From: CAKZSU01 sp044223895
GTDB taxonomy: Bacteria; Patescibacteriota; Microgenomatia; UBA10105; UBA927
NCBI GenBank assembly: GCA_044223895.1
Contig: JBGALL010000031.1
Coordinates: 1-18,528, forward strand
Reading direction: 5' to 3'
DNA length: 18,528 nt
The position numbers and the translations under genes were made by a program. Below are positions 1-6,874 of this stretch, piece after piece. The stretch's first letter is position 1; every line of letters starts with the position of its first letter. Below the pieces are notes generated by a model. It saw nothing but the letters and a program-made list of their open reading frames with translations. It did not search any database and was not told the origin of the DNA.

Positions 1-423
1 GGAGTATTTATTCTTGCAAATGTTCTCAAAGCCAATACTCTTCTAGATAGCCAATTATTATATCGCTCAAGTAAATTAAACATGTTAGCATGGAAAACAA
101 TTCTAAAGGATACCGAGGAGAGTACTTCAAATAAACTTTTCTTTTTTAATGGAGATGCTTCTTGGATAGAAGCGACTATTATTCCCTGGGGCAATATTCG
201 CTATTTACTCTTAAGAAATGATCCAGATATTTCCCATATGCCTATACTGACTATTGATAGAGATGTTCTTATTGGTCATATCTGTAGTAATCAGCAACGA
301 GAGCTCTTTGCCTGGGAAGTTATTCGTCCAGGAATACTCGTAAATAAAACCCAAGAACTGAGATCCTTCAGAAACAAAGTTCTTCTCGATAAAAGTTGTA
401 CGACCAACCTCATAAATCTTTAA
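1..423 (+). CDS. 3' end of an unrecognised protein, truncated at the window edge
   Basis: The reading frame is open from base 1 to the TAA at 421-423, giving 140 visible residues. The first ATG in frame is at 82, but the frame continues upstream without a stop, so the gene most likely starts outside the window. The first visible residues (GVFILANVL) are hydrophobic and could be the end of a membrane helix. The rest is a soluble-looking mixed region with many Trp, Ile and Leu residues and no catalytic motif that I recognise. The layout resembles the C-terminal non-membrane domain of a polytopic membrane protein, such as a family-39-type glycosyltransferase, but that is a guess. The downstream hydrolase gene is on the same strand 79 bp away and has its own Shine-Dalgarno site. 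Sure of the coding frame, unsure of function. Confidence 0.6.
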   Translation, partial: GVFILANVLKANTLLDSQLLYRSSKLNMLAWKTILKDTEESTSNKLFFFNGDASWIEATIIPWGNIRYLLLRNDPDISHMPILTIDRDVLIGHICSNQQRELFAWEVIRPGILVNKTQELRSFRNKVLLDKSCTTNLINL

Positions 424-425
424 TG

Positions 426-437
426 AATTGATCAATT
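426..437. repeat. 12-bp perfect palindrome AATTGATCAATT
   Basis: A perfect inverted repeat without spacer lies 3 bp after the stop codon of the partial gene and 66 bp before the hydrolase start. No T-tract follows, so it is not an intrinsic terminator. It could be a protein-binding site or chance in AT-rich DNA. Confidence 0.3.
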
Positions 438-476
438 TGGTCCTTTAGGTTTAATGGCTACTTAATCCTCCATTTT

Positions 477-496
477 TATACTGACCATATCAAGGA
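477..496 (+). promoter_or_regulatory. Candidate -10 box and Shine-Dalgarno site of the secreted hydrolase gene
   Basis: TATACT at 477-482 matches five of six positions of the sigma70-type -10 consensus. AAGGAG at 491-496 lies 6 nt before the ATG at 503 and is one of the few clear Shine-Dalgarno sites in the window. No convincing -35 hexamer is found at 16-18 bp spacing, so the ribosome-binding site is solid but the promoter is weak. Confidence 0.4.
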
Positions 497-502
497 GATT
501 TT

Positions 503-2431
503 ATGAAAAAACTCATGTTGGTTATCTTCAGTAGTATCGTATTATTTCAAACTCCGAAAATCTTCGCCGTGACACATTTGTATGATTCATTCCTCAACGG
601 TGGTGAAGTGACAAACTGGTCTATTATTCCGGGGTTATTACATCCAGTTACCTCAGCGTATGGAATTATTGATACGAATGACTCCCATGCCTATGGATTA
701 TTTTCTACACCTATTTCTCTTCCGAATGTTCAAGTAGTCAAATTTACTATGAAGGTGCATTCACATCCATCTTTTGTAATGTTTTCATGTAAAAATGCCC
801 AAAATTTTGCCAATGAAAAGCGAGCCAGTTTGCTCAGCGATGGAAGCTTTTTTTTTGAAGCATTTATTAATGGCGGAGGTGATGGAGGTCCACGAGGAAG
901 TTGGGATATGACTCCTGGAACTCATCAGATAGAACTGGATTGCCTGGGATCAAATATGATTTTGAAAGAAGATGGTCAGCAACTAGGGATATGGGATAAT
1001 GGATTTGATTTTCCGGCAACAAATGTACGGTTCCAATATGAACAAGGTGATAGTGAATTTGCCAACTACATACTTTGTGACAGCCTGACATGTGATCCAC
1101 CTATTTCTCCTTCACCCATCAATGAACCTACTCCTCAACCACTACCCAGTATTACCCCTTCACCAGGTATCACTAACACTAAAAAAGTTATTGTTATTCC
1201 GGGTTTTGGAGGCAGTTTTAATGAAGAGGCAATTGTTCGTTGCAAAACGGAGACCTATTCTGGAATCTGGACTTCATGGTCATTATCAGATCAAACCTAT
1301 CAAACTCTTTTCAAGAATTTGAAAGCGCAAGGATATACACCCCTACCTTTCTATTATGACTGGAGACAACAACCGCTTACCCAAGTTCAGATGTTGAAAA
1401 ATTTCATTAAGAACCAGGTAGGAGAAACGGAAAAAGTACATATTGTGGCACACAGTATGGGAGGACAGATTGCCAGAGCCTACGTTGAGCAAGAAAAAGA
1501 ACATTCAAACGTCGAAAAACTAATGACAATTGGTACACCTCATCAAGGAGTTGTATTTACCTATCCCGTATGGAGTTCAGGAACTATTATAAATTCAATT
1601 CTTAATATCCAATGGAAGGCAGCCTTAATGATCGATATGTTAGCCTGCAGAGCCAACGGCAAAAAAGGATCCGATCGAGAAATTGTTCAACAGACAATTC
1701 CCTCTGTCCAAACATTTTTACCTACCTTTCCCTATTTATTCGATAAAAAATCTGGACAGATGAAATCAGTCGATAAGATGCTTACCCAAAATCCTTGGTT
1801 GTTTCATAACACCAACTTCTCTCCACCATATTTTGGAATAACGATGGGAACGTTATCTGGAAAAGGTCAATCAACCTTACGGACAATTTCTGTAAAAAGT
1901 CCCTCGCAGAAAGATATTCGCCTCGGTAATTGGCTCGATGGTATGGCTGATAAATATATAACCGAAAACCAGGGTGATGGGTTAGTACTTCTCACTAGTA
2001 GCCAATTACCTCAGGCAGATAACCGATCTATTAACGGATCACATAGTGATCTGGTTACCAGCCAACGAGGTATTAAAGAGATACTTTCTTTTCTTTCAAA
2101 TACTCCAACTGATTCTCAACCAATTATTGGTACTATTCCAGAAGTATCAGATACAAGTCTATTAGCTATAGTCTCTACTGAAACAGATTTTAGTACAACC
2201 ACTCTTGATTCCCAAAAAAGCACAACGAAATTGAAAATCATTCAAAACCCACCAGAGGGAGATTTCAAAGTAAATTTTTCTCATAATCCTGAAGGTTCGC
2301 TTATCTATCTACAGATAACTGAGGATGGTCAGGTAAAAGCAAATACCTATAACCTAAAATTAATGAAGAGATCCGGTTTGAAATTTAAATTTAACAAGAA
2401 AATTCCCGTAGAAGAACCACTCGTGGAGTAA
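503..2431 (+). CDS. Secreted LCAT/lipase-like alpha/beta hydrolase with N-terminal lectin-like domain
   Basis: A 642-residue predicted exported serine hydrolase. Residues 1-23 form a signal peptide (MKKL start, hydrophobic core, FAV cleavage region). Residues about 25-195 are beta-rich and look like a concanavalin/LamG-type jelly roll. Residues about 198-225 are a Pro/Ser/Thr linker. Residues about 228-530 are the alpha/beta hydrolase: the oxyanion strand VIPGFGG (231-237), YDWR (285-288, typical of the LCAT/phospholipid acyltransferase family), the nucleophile elbow AHSMGG with Ser318, GTPHQG (344-349), and likely acid Asp492 (QGDG) and base His514 (GSHSD). A beta-rich C-terminal region of about 100 residues follows, without a recognised anchor. 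The likely role is ester cleavage or acyl transfer on lipids outside the membrane; the substrate is unknown. The start is fixed by AAGGAG 6 nt upstream. Six Cys residues fit an exported fold. Hydrolase fold and export are secure; lipase versus acyltransferase is undecided. Confidence 0.85.
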   Translation: MKKLMLVIFSSIVLFQTPKIFAVTHLYDSFLNGGEVTNWSIIPGLLHPVTSAYGIIDTNDSHAYGLFSTPISLPNVQVVKFTMKVHSHPSFVMFSCKNAQNFANEKRASLLSDGSFFFEAFINGGGDGGPRGSWDMTPGTHQIELDCLGSNMILKEDGQQLGIWDNGFDFPATNVRFQYEQGDSEFANYILCDSLTCDPPISPSPINEPTPQPLPSITPSPGITNTKKVIVIPGFGGSFNEEAIVRCKTETYSGIWTSWSLSDQTYQTLFKNLKAQGYTPLPFYYDWRQQPLTQVQMLKNFIKNQVGETEKVHIVAHSMGGQIARAYVEQEKEHSNVEKLMTIGTPHQGVVFTYPVWSSGTIINSILNIQWKAALMIDMLACRANGKKGSDREIVQQTIPSVQTFLPTFPYLFDKKSGQMKSVDKMLTQNPWLFHNTNFSPPYFGITMGTLSGKGQSTLRTISVKSPSQKDIRLGNWLDGMADKYITENQGDGLVLLTSSQLPQADNRSINGSHSDLVTSQRGIKEILSFLSNTPTDSQPIIGTIPEVSDTSLLAIVSTETDFSTTTLDSQKSTTKLKIIQNPPEGDFKVNFSHNPEGSLIYLQITEDGQVKANTYNLKLMKRSGLKFKFNKKIPVEEPLVE

Positions 2432-2454
2432 GGATAAATAATATCTTTATTGTG

Positions 2455-2528
2455 TGGACCTGAGAGGATTCGAACCTCTGACCTTTACAATGTCAATGTA
2501 ACGCTCTAACCAGCTGAGCTACAAGTCC
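2455..2528 (-). tRNA. trnV: tRNA-Val (anticodon GAC)
   Basis: The minus strand folds as a complete 74-nt cloverleaf. The acceptor stem GGACTTG pairs with CAGGTCC (one T-G wobble). The D arm is GCTC/GAGC with loop AGCTGGTTA. The anticodon stem TTACA/TGTAA carries loop TTGACAT, so the anticodon is GAC, reading GUC. The T arm is AGAGG TTCGAAT CCTCT and the discriminator is A. The 3' CCA is not encoded (ACAC follows), so it must be added by a CCA-adding enzyme. The gene lies between the convergent hydrolase gene and the divergent lepB. Confidence 0.97.
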
Positions 2529-2556
2529 ATAGTTGATAATCTCATTGACCATACGC

Positions 2557-2562
2557 ATTATA
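2557..2562 (-). promoter_or_regulatory. Candidate -10 box of the tRNA-Val promoter
   Basis: On the minus strand a perfect TATAAT lies 28 nt before the first base of the tRNA, which would leave a short 5' leader of about 20 nt for processing. The -35 region at 17 bp spacing (TTCTAT) matches poorly, so the call rests on the -10 box and its position. Confidence 0.45.
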
Positions 2563-2602
2563 TCACCTAAACTTAGATAATAGAATTCTTAGATTTTTTC
2601 TT

Positions 2603-3172
2603 ATGGATTTCGTAAAAAAATTTGTAGCCGCTGTTTTTGATTTTCTTCAGTCAATCGTAGTCGTCATGGCTCTGATGGTAATGGTCTATCTATTTATCAT
2701 GTCTCCTCAGGAGATTAGTGGTGAATCTATGTATCCAACCTTTGAAAACGGCGAATATATTCTCACTAACAAAGTTGAATACAAACTTCATGAGCCAAAA
2801 CGTGGAGATGTGGTAGTCTTTAAATCACCAGGAAATAAGGACATTGATTATATAAAGCGGATTATTGGTGCACCAGGAGATCAGGTCAAGTTAACTGACG
2901 GAAAGTATTATGTAAATGGACAATTGCTGAGTGAAACCTATTTACCTCAAAATTTGTATACTTTTGCAGGTTCATTTTTGAAAGAAAATCAGGAAGTTAC
3001 TGTTCCTGCAGGCTATTATTTTGTATCTGGGGATAATCGACCACATAGTTTGGATTCTCGAGAGTTTGGCGTGATTCCAAAAGGAGATATTATTGGCAAA
3101 GCCTTCTTGCGTTATTGGCCGTTTGATAGAGCTGGTTTAATTAGAAATCCAATTGATCAGAGTACGTTTTAA
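2603..3172 (+). CDS. lepB: Signal peptidase I
   Basis: A 189-residue type I signal peptidase (family S26) that removes signal peptides from proteins leaving the Sec pathway, with its active site on the outer face of the membrane. One N-terminal membrane helix (about 14-33) leads directly into the catalytic box SGESMYPT with nucleophile Ser42. The general-base Lys85 lies in DYIKRIIGAPGD, and the conserved SGDNRPHSLDSR segment covers 142-153. The length is typical of short Gram-positive-type enzymes with a single anchor. No Shine-Dalgarno sequence precedes the ATG. A weak GATAAT-like element near 2576-2581 could serve as a -10 box, so the mRNA leader may be very short. The gene is convergent with parB, with only 7 bp between them and no clear terminator. 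The upstream hydrolase is one likely substrate. Confidence 0.95.
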   Translation: MDFVKKFVAAVFDFLQSIVVVMALMVMVYLFIMSPQEISGESMYPTFENGEYILTNKVEYKLHEPKRGDVVVFKSPGNKDIDYIKRIIGAPGDQVKLTDGKYYVNGQLLSETYLPQNLYTFAGSFLKENQEVTVPAGYYFVSGDNRPHSLDSREFGVIPKGDIIGKAFLRYWPFDRAGLIRNPIDQSTF

Positions 3173-3179
3173 GAAGGCA

Positions 3180-4013
3180 TTATTCTTCGGAAATTTCCAG
3201 GGCATCGCTTCCCAGTTTTTGGTGGACCGTCTTCAATATTTCACTGGTGGACTCTAAATTTCCACGGATAACAAAGGTTACTCGTGCTTCCACTTTGGAT
3301 TGGGTAATTTTAACTAACCCATTAATGGCTTTGGCCATATCTTTGGCCATTCCTTCTAATTCATCACTGTGAATACGTTCGACTCGGTGAAGAGGTTTTT
3401 TACCATATTTTTCTTTCAGTTTTCTGGCTAGATCCTCTGCTCCACGTACAGAAATATTATCAGCCAAAATCGACTTATAGGCATCAACCATCAATTTTAC
3501 ATCTCCGAGGCCGGCAATCGCCCGTGCATGACCTTCAGTAATTGATTGTGAGATAAGTCCGTCCTTAATTGCATCGGGAAGTACTAACAATCGGATAGTA
3601 TTTGAAACATATGATTCACTTTTACCAATTCGTTTAGAAATTTCAACAGTGGGAAGTCCAAATTCTTCAATTAAGCGCTGAAATGCCTGAGCTCTATCAA
3701 TCGGATTCAAATCTTCACGTTGGACGTTTTCAACAATTGCCATTTCCAACATTCCGCGCGAGGTTGTTTCTTTGATGATTACTGGAACACTGGTTAACCC
3801 AGCGACTTTAGAAGCTCTCCAACGGCGCTCTCCAGCAATAATTTGATATCCTGCAGGAGTTTTGGCTACCACCAGGGGTTCAATAATACCGTGTTCACGA
3901 ATAGATGAAACTAGATCTTGGAGAGAATCGGGAGCAATAAGTCCACGAGGTTGGAGTGGATTTGGTTGAATAATATCTATTTCTAAAAAAAGAACTTGGT
4001 TGTTGTCGGACAT
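3180..4013 (-). CDS. parB: Chromosome-partitioning protein ParB (Spo0J/ParB family)
   Basis: A 277-residue ParB-type CTPase clamp that loads at parS sites near the replication origin and helps segregate chromosomes, usually with the ATPase ParA. In order: N-terminal ParB/sulfiredoxin domain with LQPR (20-23), the CTP-binding box GERRWRAS (61-68) and ENVQREDLNPID (95-106), then a helix-turn-helix (about 121-141, PTVEISKRIGKSESYVSN), a central DNA-binding region to about 200, and a C-terminal dimerisation segment (about 215-277). It is the last gene of the leftward block, 47 bp after rpmA. No ParA gene and no parS-like palindrome (TGTTTCACGTGAAACA type) was noticed in the window. No Shine-Dalgarno sequence precedes the ATG. 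The ending ALEISEE is consistent with a complete C terminus. Confidence 0.95.
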   Translation of the reverse strand: MSDNNQVLFLEIDIIQPNPLQPRGLIAPDSLQDLVSSIREHGIIEPLVVAKTPAGYQIIAGERRWRASKVAGLTSVPVIIKETTSRGMLEMAIVENVQREDLNPIDRAQAFQRLIEEFGLPTVEISKRIGKSESYVSNTIRLLVLPDAIKDGLISQSITEGHARAIAGLGDVKLMVDAYKSILADNISVRGAEDLARKLKEKYGKKPLHRVERIHSDELEGMAKDMAKAINGLVKITQSKVEARVTFVIRGNLESTSEILKTVHQKLGSDALEISEE

Positions 4014-4024
4014 GTAAAGGAGAG

Positions 4025-4049
4025 ATATCTTTCACTTCTGAAAAGATAT
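4025..4049 (-). repeat. Hairpin between rpmA and parB
   Basis: ATATCTTT (4025-4032) and AAAGATAT (4042-4049) are perfect inverted copies. On the minus-strand transcript they form an 8-bp stem plus a U-G pair, with a loop of about 7 nt, 11 nt before the parB ATG. The following bases (CTCTCCTTTAC) lack a U-tract, so it is not a standard terminator. It could be an RNA processing or stability element or a binding site. Confidence 0.35.
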
Positions 4050-4060
4050 TCCTCAAATAA

Positions 4061-4312
4061 TCAGTTTGCAATTACAGATACAAATTTCTTTCCTAATTGT
4101 GTTGTGAATTTAACTAACCCTTTAGTTGTGGCAAATATAGTAAAATCTTTCCCCATTCCCACACCACTACCTGGTCGTAATTTGGTTCCTTTTTGGCGAA
4201 CGATGATGTTGCCTGGAATAGCCATTTGTCCGCCATAAATTTTCACACCCAATCGTTTTGACTGTGAATCTTTATTTCCTTTAGCAACTCCACCGGCTTT
4301 TACGTGTGACAT
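4061..4312 (-). CDS. rpmA: 50S ribosomal protein L27
   Basis: An 83-residue L27, a large-subunit protein whose N-terminal tail reaches toward the peptidyl-transferase centre. The start is set at MSHVKAGG because the family begins with a short M-A-x-K-K-A-G-G-like tail. The frame is open 12 codons further upstream, but that would overlap the preceding methyltransferase gene and add residues that are not L27-like. Family signatures are KDSQSKRLGVKIYGGQ, GNIIVRQKGTK, RPGSGVGMGKD and the C-terminal GLVKFT segment. There is no Firmicutes-type cleavable N-terminal extension. The ATG is one base after the stop of the methyltransferase gene, with no Shine-Dalgarno sequence, so translation is probably coupled. 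Confidence 0.95.
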   Translation of the reverse strand: MSHVKAGGVAKGNKDSQSKRLGVKIYGGQMAIPGNIIVRQKGTKLRPGSGVGMGKDFTIFATTKGLVKFTTQLGKKFVSVIAN

Positions 4313-4313
4313 A

Positions 4314-5462
4314 TTAGATTTTTTTAAATAAATAAAAGTTTCTTTCAACTACGGCGTTAGGACGCCCATAGGTCCACGGACCTTCCGAAATATAATACCC
4401 TAAGGTTTCACAAGTGTCAATCACCTTTTTCACGAATAGTTCGCGTCCATTCACCCGAAAACTTGGTAAAGCGATTAAAATTAATCCATCTTTTTTTAGG
4501 ATTTTTGACCAATCCTTTAAACAACCGATGTAGAGTTTTTCCAAACCTTTTACCGTATTCTTCACTTCTTCTGGATTTATTTTTTCTTGAATCGCAAACG
4601 AAGGGGTACCCATGAACGGTTCGGTTACAATCGCATCAATACTATCTGGAGGAACTGCTGTTGAAATATGAACGGCATCAGCCTCAAAAACTTGATATTT
4701 TGTGGTTATTGATGGATATTCACGGGTAATCCATTCCATGTTCCCTTTGGTTTTTCTCGTAACATCTTTAGCAATATCTGAGCCAATGACATTCCAGCCA
4801 GTTAATAATCCTTCACCTAACACTGTTCCCATTCCACAAAACGGATCTAATAAAGTTGGAACTCCCCCCTGTTTTCGAGAGGAAACTATATTCATAAGCA
4901 TTCTGGCGACTTTAGGAGGCAGCATTCCTCTTTTTGGATCGGCAAAGGGACGATCAAAATCACGTTTTACCCATTCAGGAACATTCTGAACTTGTTCAGT
5001 TTTTACTAAATACTCTCCCTTGTCGGTGGGAATGATGATGTATTCTTGAACTTTTTGACCTTTTACCACCACAGCCGATAAGGGTTCAGACTTTTTATTC
5101 ACAATATAACGTACGGAAATTCCCAAGGGGGTCAGTTCTTTTTTAATTTGTCGCAAAAAGGTCTCAGTTATGGGATTTGTTCCTAAGGTTGAAAGACCGA
5201 AGGTCACTGAAGAAGGTCCTCCTATACCAATATACGATGCCAAATTCGCCGGAGTTAGTTCTTGGCCTATACAAAGTACCTTTCCTATAGTGACGGTACC
5301 GCCTAATTGTTCCATAATCTCTGAGGCATTGGTCTCTGATTGTGCTAATACAGCAGCATGACTATGGATTCGTAAGAGGCTAGATCCGGGAATAAGATGG
5401 GATAATTCAGCGAAGGCAAGATCAGGTGTTCGTCCAAAGACAAACACGGTATCAGAAGTCAT
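4314..5462 (-). CDS. TRM11-like SAM-dependent RNA methyltransferase (predicted tRNA guanine-N2)
   Basis: A 382-residue methyltransferase of the UPF0020/TRM11 type. The N-terminal part (1 to about 160) begins with FVFGRTPDLAFAEL, the usual opening of THUMP-like RNA-binding regions in this family. The Rossmann domain follows: motif I LDPFCGMGT (205-213) for SAM, acidic Asp229 (GSDIA), the DAVH segment (262-265) and motif IV TEPFMG (280-285). The motif IV core differs from the DPPY of many N2-guanine methyltransferases but resembles the TEP-type motif of TRM11 relatives. The C-terminal YGRPNAVVERNFYLF is also family-like. By homology it should methylate a guanosine in tRNA; the exact position is not visible. 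It sits between rplU and rpmA with one-base gaps on both sides and no Shine-Dalgarno sequence, which implies co-translation with the ribosomal proteins. Confidence 0.85.
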   Translation of the reverse strand: MTSDTVFVFGRTPDLAFAELSHLIPGSSLLRIHSHAAVLAQSETNASEIMEQLGGTVTIGKVLCIGQELTPANLASYIGIGGPSSVTFGLSTLGTNPITETFLRQIKKELTPLGISVRYIVNKKSEPLSAVVVKGQKVQEYIIIPTDKGEYLVKTEQVQNVPEWVKRDFDRPFADPKRGMLPPKVARMLMNIVSSRKQGGVPTLLDPFCGMGTVLGEGLLTGWNVIGSDIAKDVTRKTKGNMEWITREYPSITTKYQVFEADAVHISTAVPPDSIDAIVTEPFMGTPSFAIQEKINPEEVKNTVKGLEKLYIGCLKDWSKILKKDGLILIALPSFRVNGRELFVKKVIDTCETLGYYISEGPWTYGRPNAVVERNFYLFKKI

Positions 5463-5463
5463 G

Positions 5464-5772
5464 TTAGGCTATATTTTGAATCTGTAACTGCGTTAAGGAA
5501 GGGCGGAATCCAATAGATCTTCGGTGACGAACTTTTGATTTATAGCGGCGAACATTAATTTTTTCACCACGATATTGTTTTAGCACCTTAGCGGTTACTT
5601 TAGCTCCAGCGATGAATGGATGTCCAATAGTAACTGTACCCTGATTATCAGTGAGGAGAACTTCAGTTAAACTAATTTCTGAACCTTCGTCTCCAGTAAT
5701 ACTATCGACCTCAATTATGTCGTTTGGTGCTACTTTGTATTGTTTTCCGGCAACTTTAATAACTGCAAACAT
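5464..5772 (-). CDS. rplU: 50S ribosomal protein L21
   Basis: A 102-residue L21, a 23S rRNA-binding protein of the large subunit. It starts at MFAVIKVAGKQYKV, the standard L21 opening. Later signatures are NDIIEVD, VTAKVLKQYRGEKINVRRYKSK and HRRSIGFRPSLT. The frame is open 42 codons further upstream, but that part lies inside rodA and is not L21-like. A perfect TATAAT ends 7 nt before the ATG (5780-5785) with TTGCAT 17 bp further up, so the gene probably has its own promoter and a leaderless or nearly leaderless mRNA. There is no Shine-Dalgarno sequence. rplU heads the subset rplU, methyltransferase, rpmA, parB within the longer ileS block. Confidence 0.95.
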   Translation of the reverse strand: MFAVIKVAGKQYKVAPNDIIEVDSITGDEGSEISLTEVLLTDNQGTVTIGHPFIAGAKVTAKVLKQYRGEKINVRRYKSKVRHRRSIGFRPSLTQLQIQNIA

Positions 5773-5779
5773 GAGGTAA

Positions 5780-5808
5780 ATTATACTGGTTCTACCGCTC
5801 AAATGCAA
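5780..5808 (-). promoter_or_regulatory. rplU promoter, apparently leaderless
   Basis: On the minus strand: -35 TTGCAT (5803-5808), 17-bp spacer, -10 TATAAT (5780-5785), then 7 nt to the rplU ATG at 5772. The usual start point 6-8 nt after the -10 box would fall on or next to the ATG. The -35 box lies inside the 3' end of rodA. Confidence 0.6.
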
Positions 5809-6874
5809 CGAGACGGTTTTCGTTTCCTTTTCGGAGTGACCAAAGACAACCAATTGATATACAAATTGAGAGTAAAGAACTCCCTCCATAAGATACAAAT
5901 GGCAAGGTAATTCCGGTAATTGGGATAATTCCCATATTCATCCCAGTATTCACGATAATTTGGGTCAAAACCATACCAAAAACTCCAATCGTATAAAAAT
6001 AAAAAATATCATCATACTGCTCTTTTCGAAAAAAAGGTCGAATTAATCGCCAAAGGAAAATTCCATAAATTAGGTACAAAAATAACCCACCTAAGAATCC
6101 TAATTCTTCAATGAGGGTGGCAAAGATAAAATCAGTGTGGTACTCAGGTAAAAATTTCAGATGACTTTGGGTTCCCTTTCCCAATCCTTTTCCTAGTAAT
6201 TGGCCGCTACCTACAGAAATCATGGCTTGAAAAGCATTATAGCCAGCACCACGAGGGTCAAAAGAAGGGTTGAGAAAACTAGTTATCCGCAGGCGTTGAA
6301 ATGGTGCCAGGAAATGCCAAATTACCGGGATGCCACCAACCGCAATCACAGCGGCCATGCCAAAAAATACCAGCGGAATCCCCCCAGCAAAGAGCATAGT
6401 TACCCAAAAACTAGCATAGACGATCGAACTTCCTAAATCAGGTTGTTTAAATACCAGGAGGAAAGGAATGATAAATAAGATGAAGTGAAAAAAAAGATAG
6501 CGAATATTTCGAGGCGAATATTTGGCCATCATCGTTGAAAAAAAGAGCAAAAGGAATGGCTTAACGAGTTCTGATGGTTGGATTTGAAATGGTCCAATAT
6601 CGATCCAGCGAGAAGCACCACGGATGTCATGACTGAGGTAGGTTAACGCCAATAAAATTAACGATCCGACATAGAGATAGGGGCTAAAGTAGCGTAAGGC
6701 TACGCCGTCAATTCGCGACATGATATACGTACAGAGAATTCCTACGCCAAGAAAAAATAGCTGTTGGTAAAACAGTGATGACCCCGTTGAAAGTAAAGTA
6801 AATAAGCCAAATGACGTCAAGATAATGATCAGTAAGATCATTACCCAATCGATATCTCTAAAGTATTTCCCCAT
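5792..6874 (-). CDS. rodA: Rod-shape SEDS peptidoglycan glycosyltransferase RodA
   Basis: A 360-residue SEDS-family polytopic membrane protein that polymerises lipid II during cell elongation, normally with a class B PBP. About ten hydrophobic segments are visible. Family signatures include RGASRWIDIGPFQIQPSEL (85-103), KQPDLGSS (143-150), DPRGAGYN (206-213) and LPEYHTDFIFA with the likely catalytic Asp248, plus LPFVSYGGSS (324-333). It is called RodA rather than FtsW because it is shorter, begins with RDIDW, and a separate FtsW lies in the division cluster. The start at 6874 keeps the conserved RDIDW and has GGGAG 4 nt upstream; it overlaps the ileS 3' end by 34 nt. A second ATG at 6841 overlaps the ileS stop as TAATG but would remove RDIDW. 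Confidence 0.92.
   Translation of the reverse strand: MGKYFRDIDWVMILLIIILTSFGLFTLLSTGSSLFYQQLFFLGVGILCTYIMSRIDGVALRYFSPYLYVGSLILLALTYLSHDIRGASRWIDIGPFQIQPSELVKPFLLLFFSTMMAKYSPRNIRYLFFHFILFIIPFLLVFKQPDLGSSIVYASFWVTMLFAGGIPLVFFGMAAVIAVGGIPVIWHFLAPFQRLRITSFLNPSFDPRGAGYNAFQAMISVGSGQLLGKGLGKGTQSHLKFLPEYHTDFIFATLIEELGFLGGLFLYLIYGIFLWRLIRPFFRKEQYDDIFYFYTIGVFGMVLTQIIVNTGMNMGIIPITGITLPFVSYGGSSLLSICISIGCLWSLRKGNENRLVAFER

Noticed and set aside
4025..4049. Intrinsic terminator between rpmA and parB
   Set aside because: The stem is AT-rich and no U-tract follows on either side, so it was kept only as a hairpin.
4313..4348. Longer rpmA starting 12 codons upstream
   Set aside because: It would overlap the methyltransferase gene; L27 begins at MSHVKAGG, and the added residues do not resemble a cleavable L27 extension.
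5773..5898. Longer rplU with a 42-residue N-terminal extension
   Set aside because: The extra part lies within rodA, is not L21-like, and precedes the proposed promoter.
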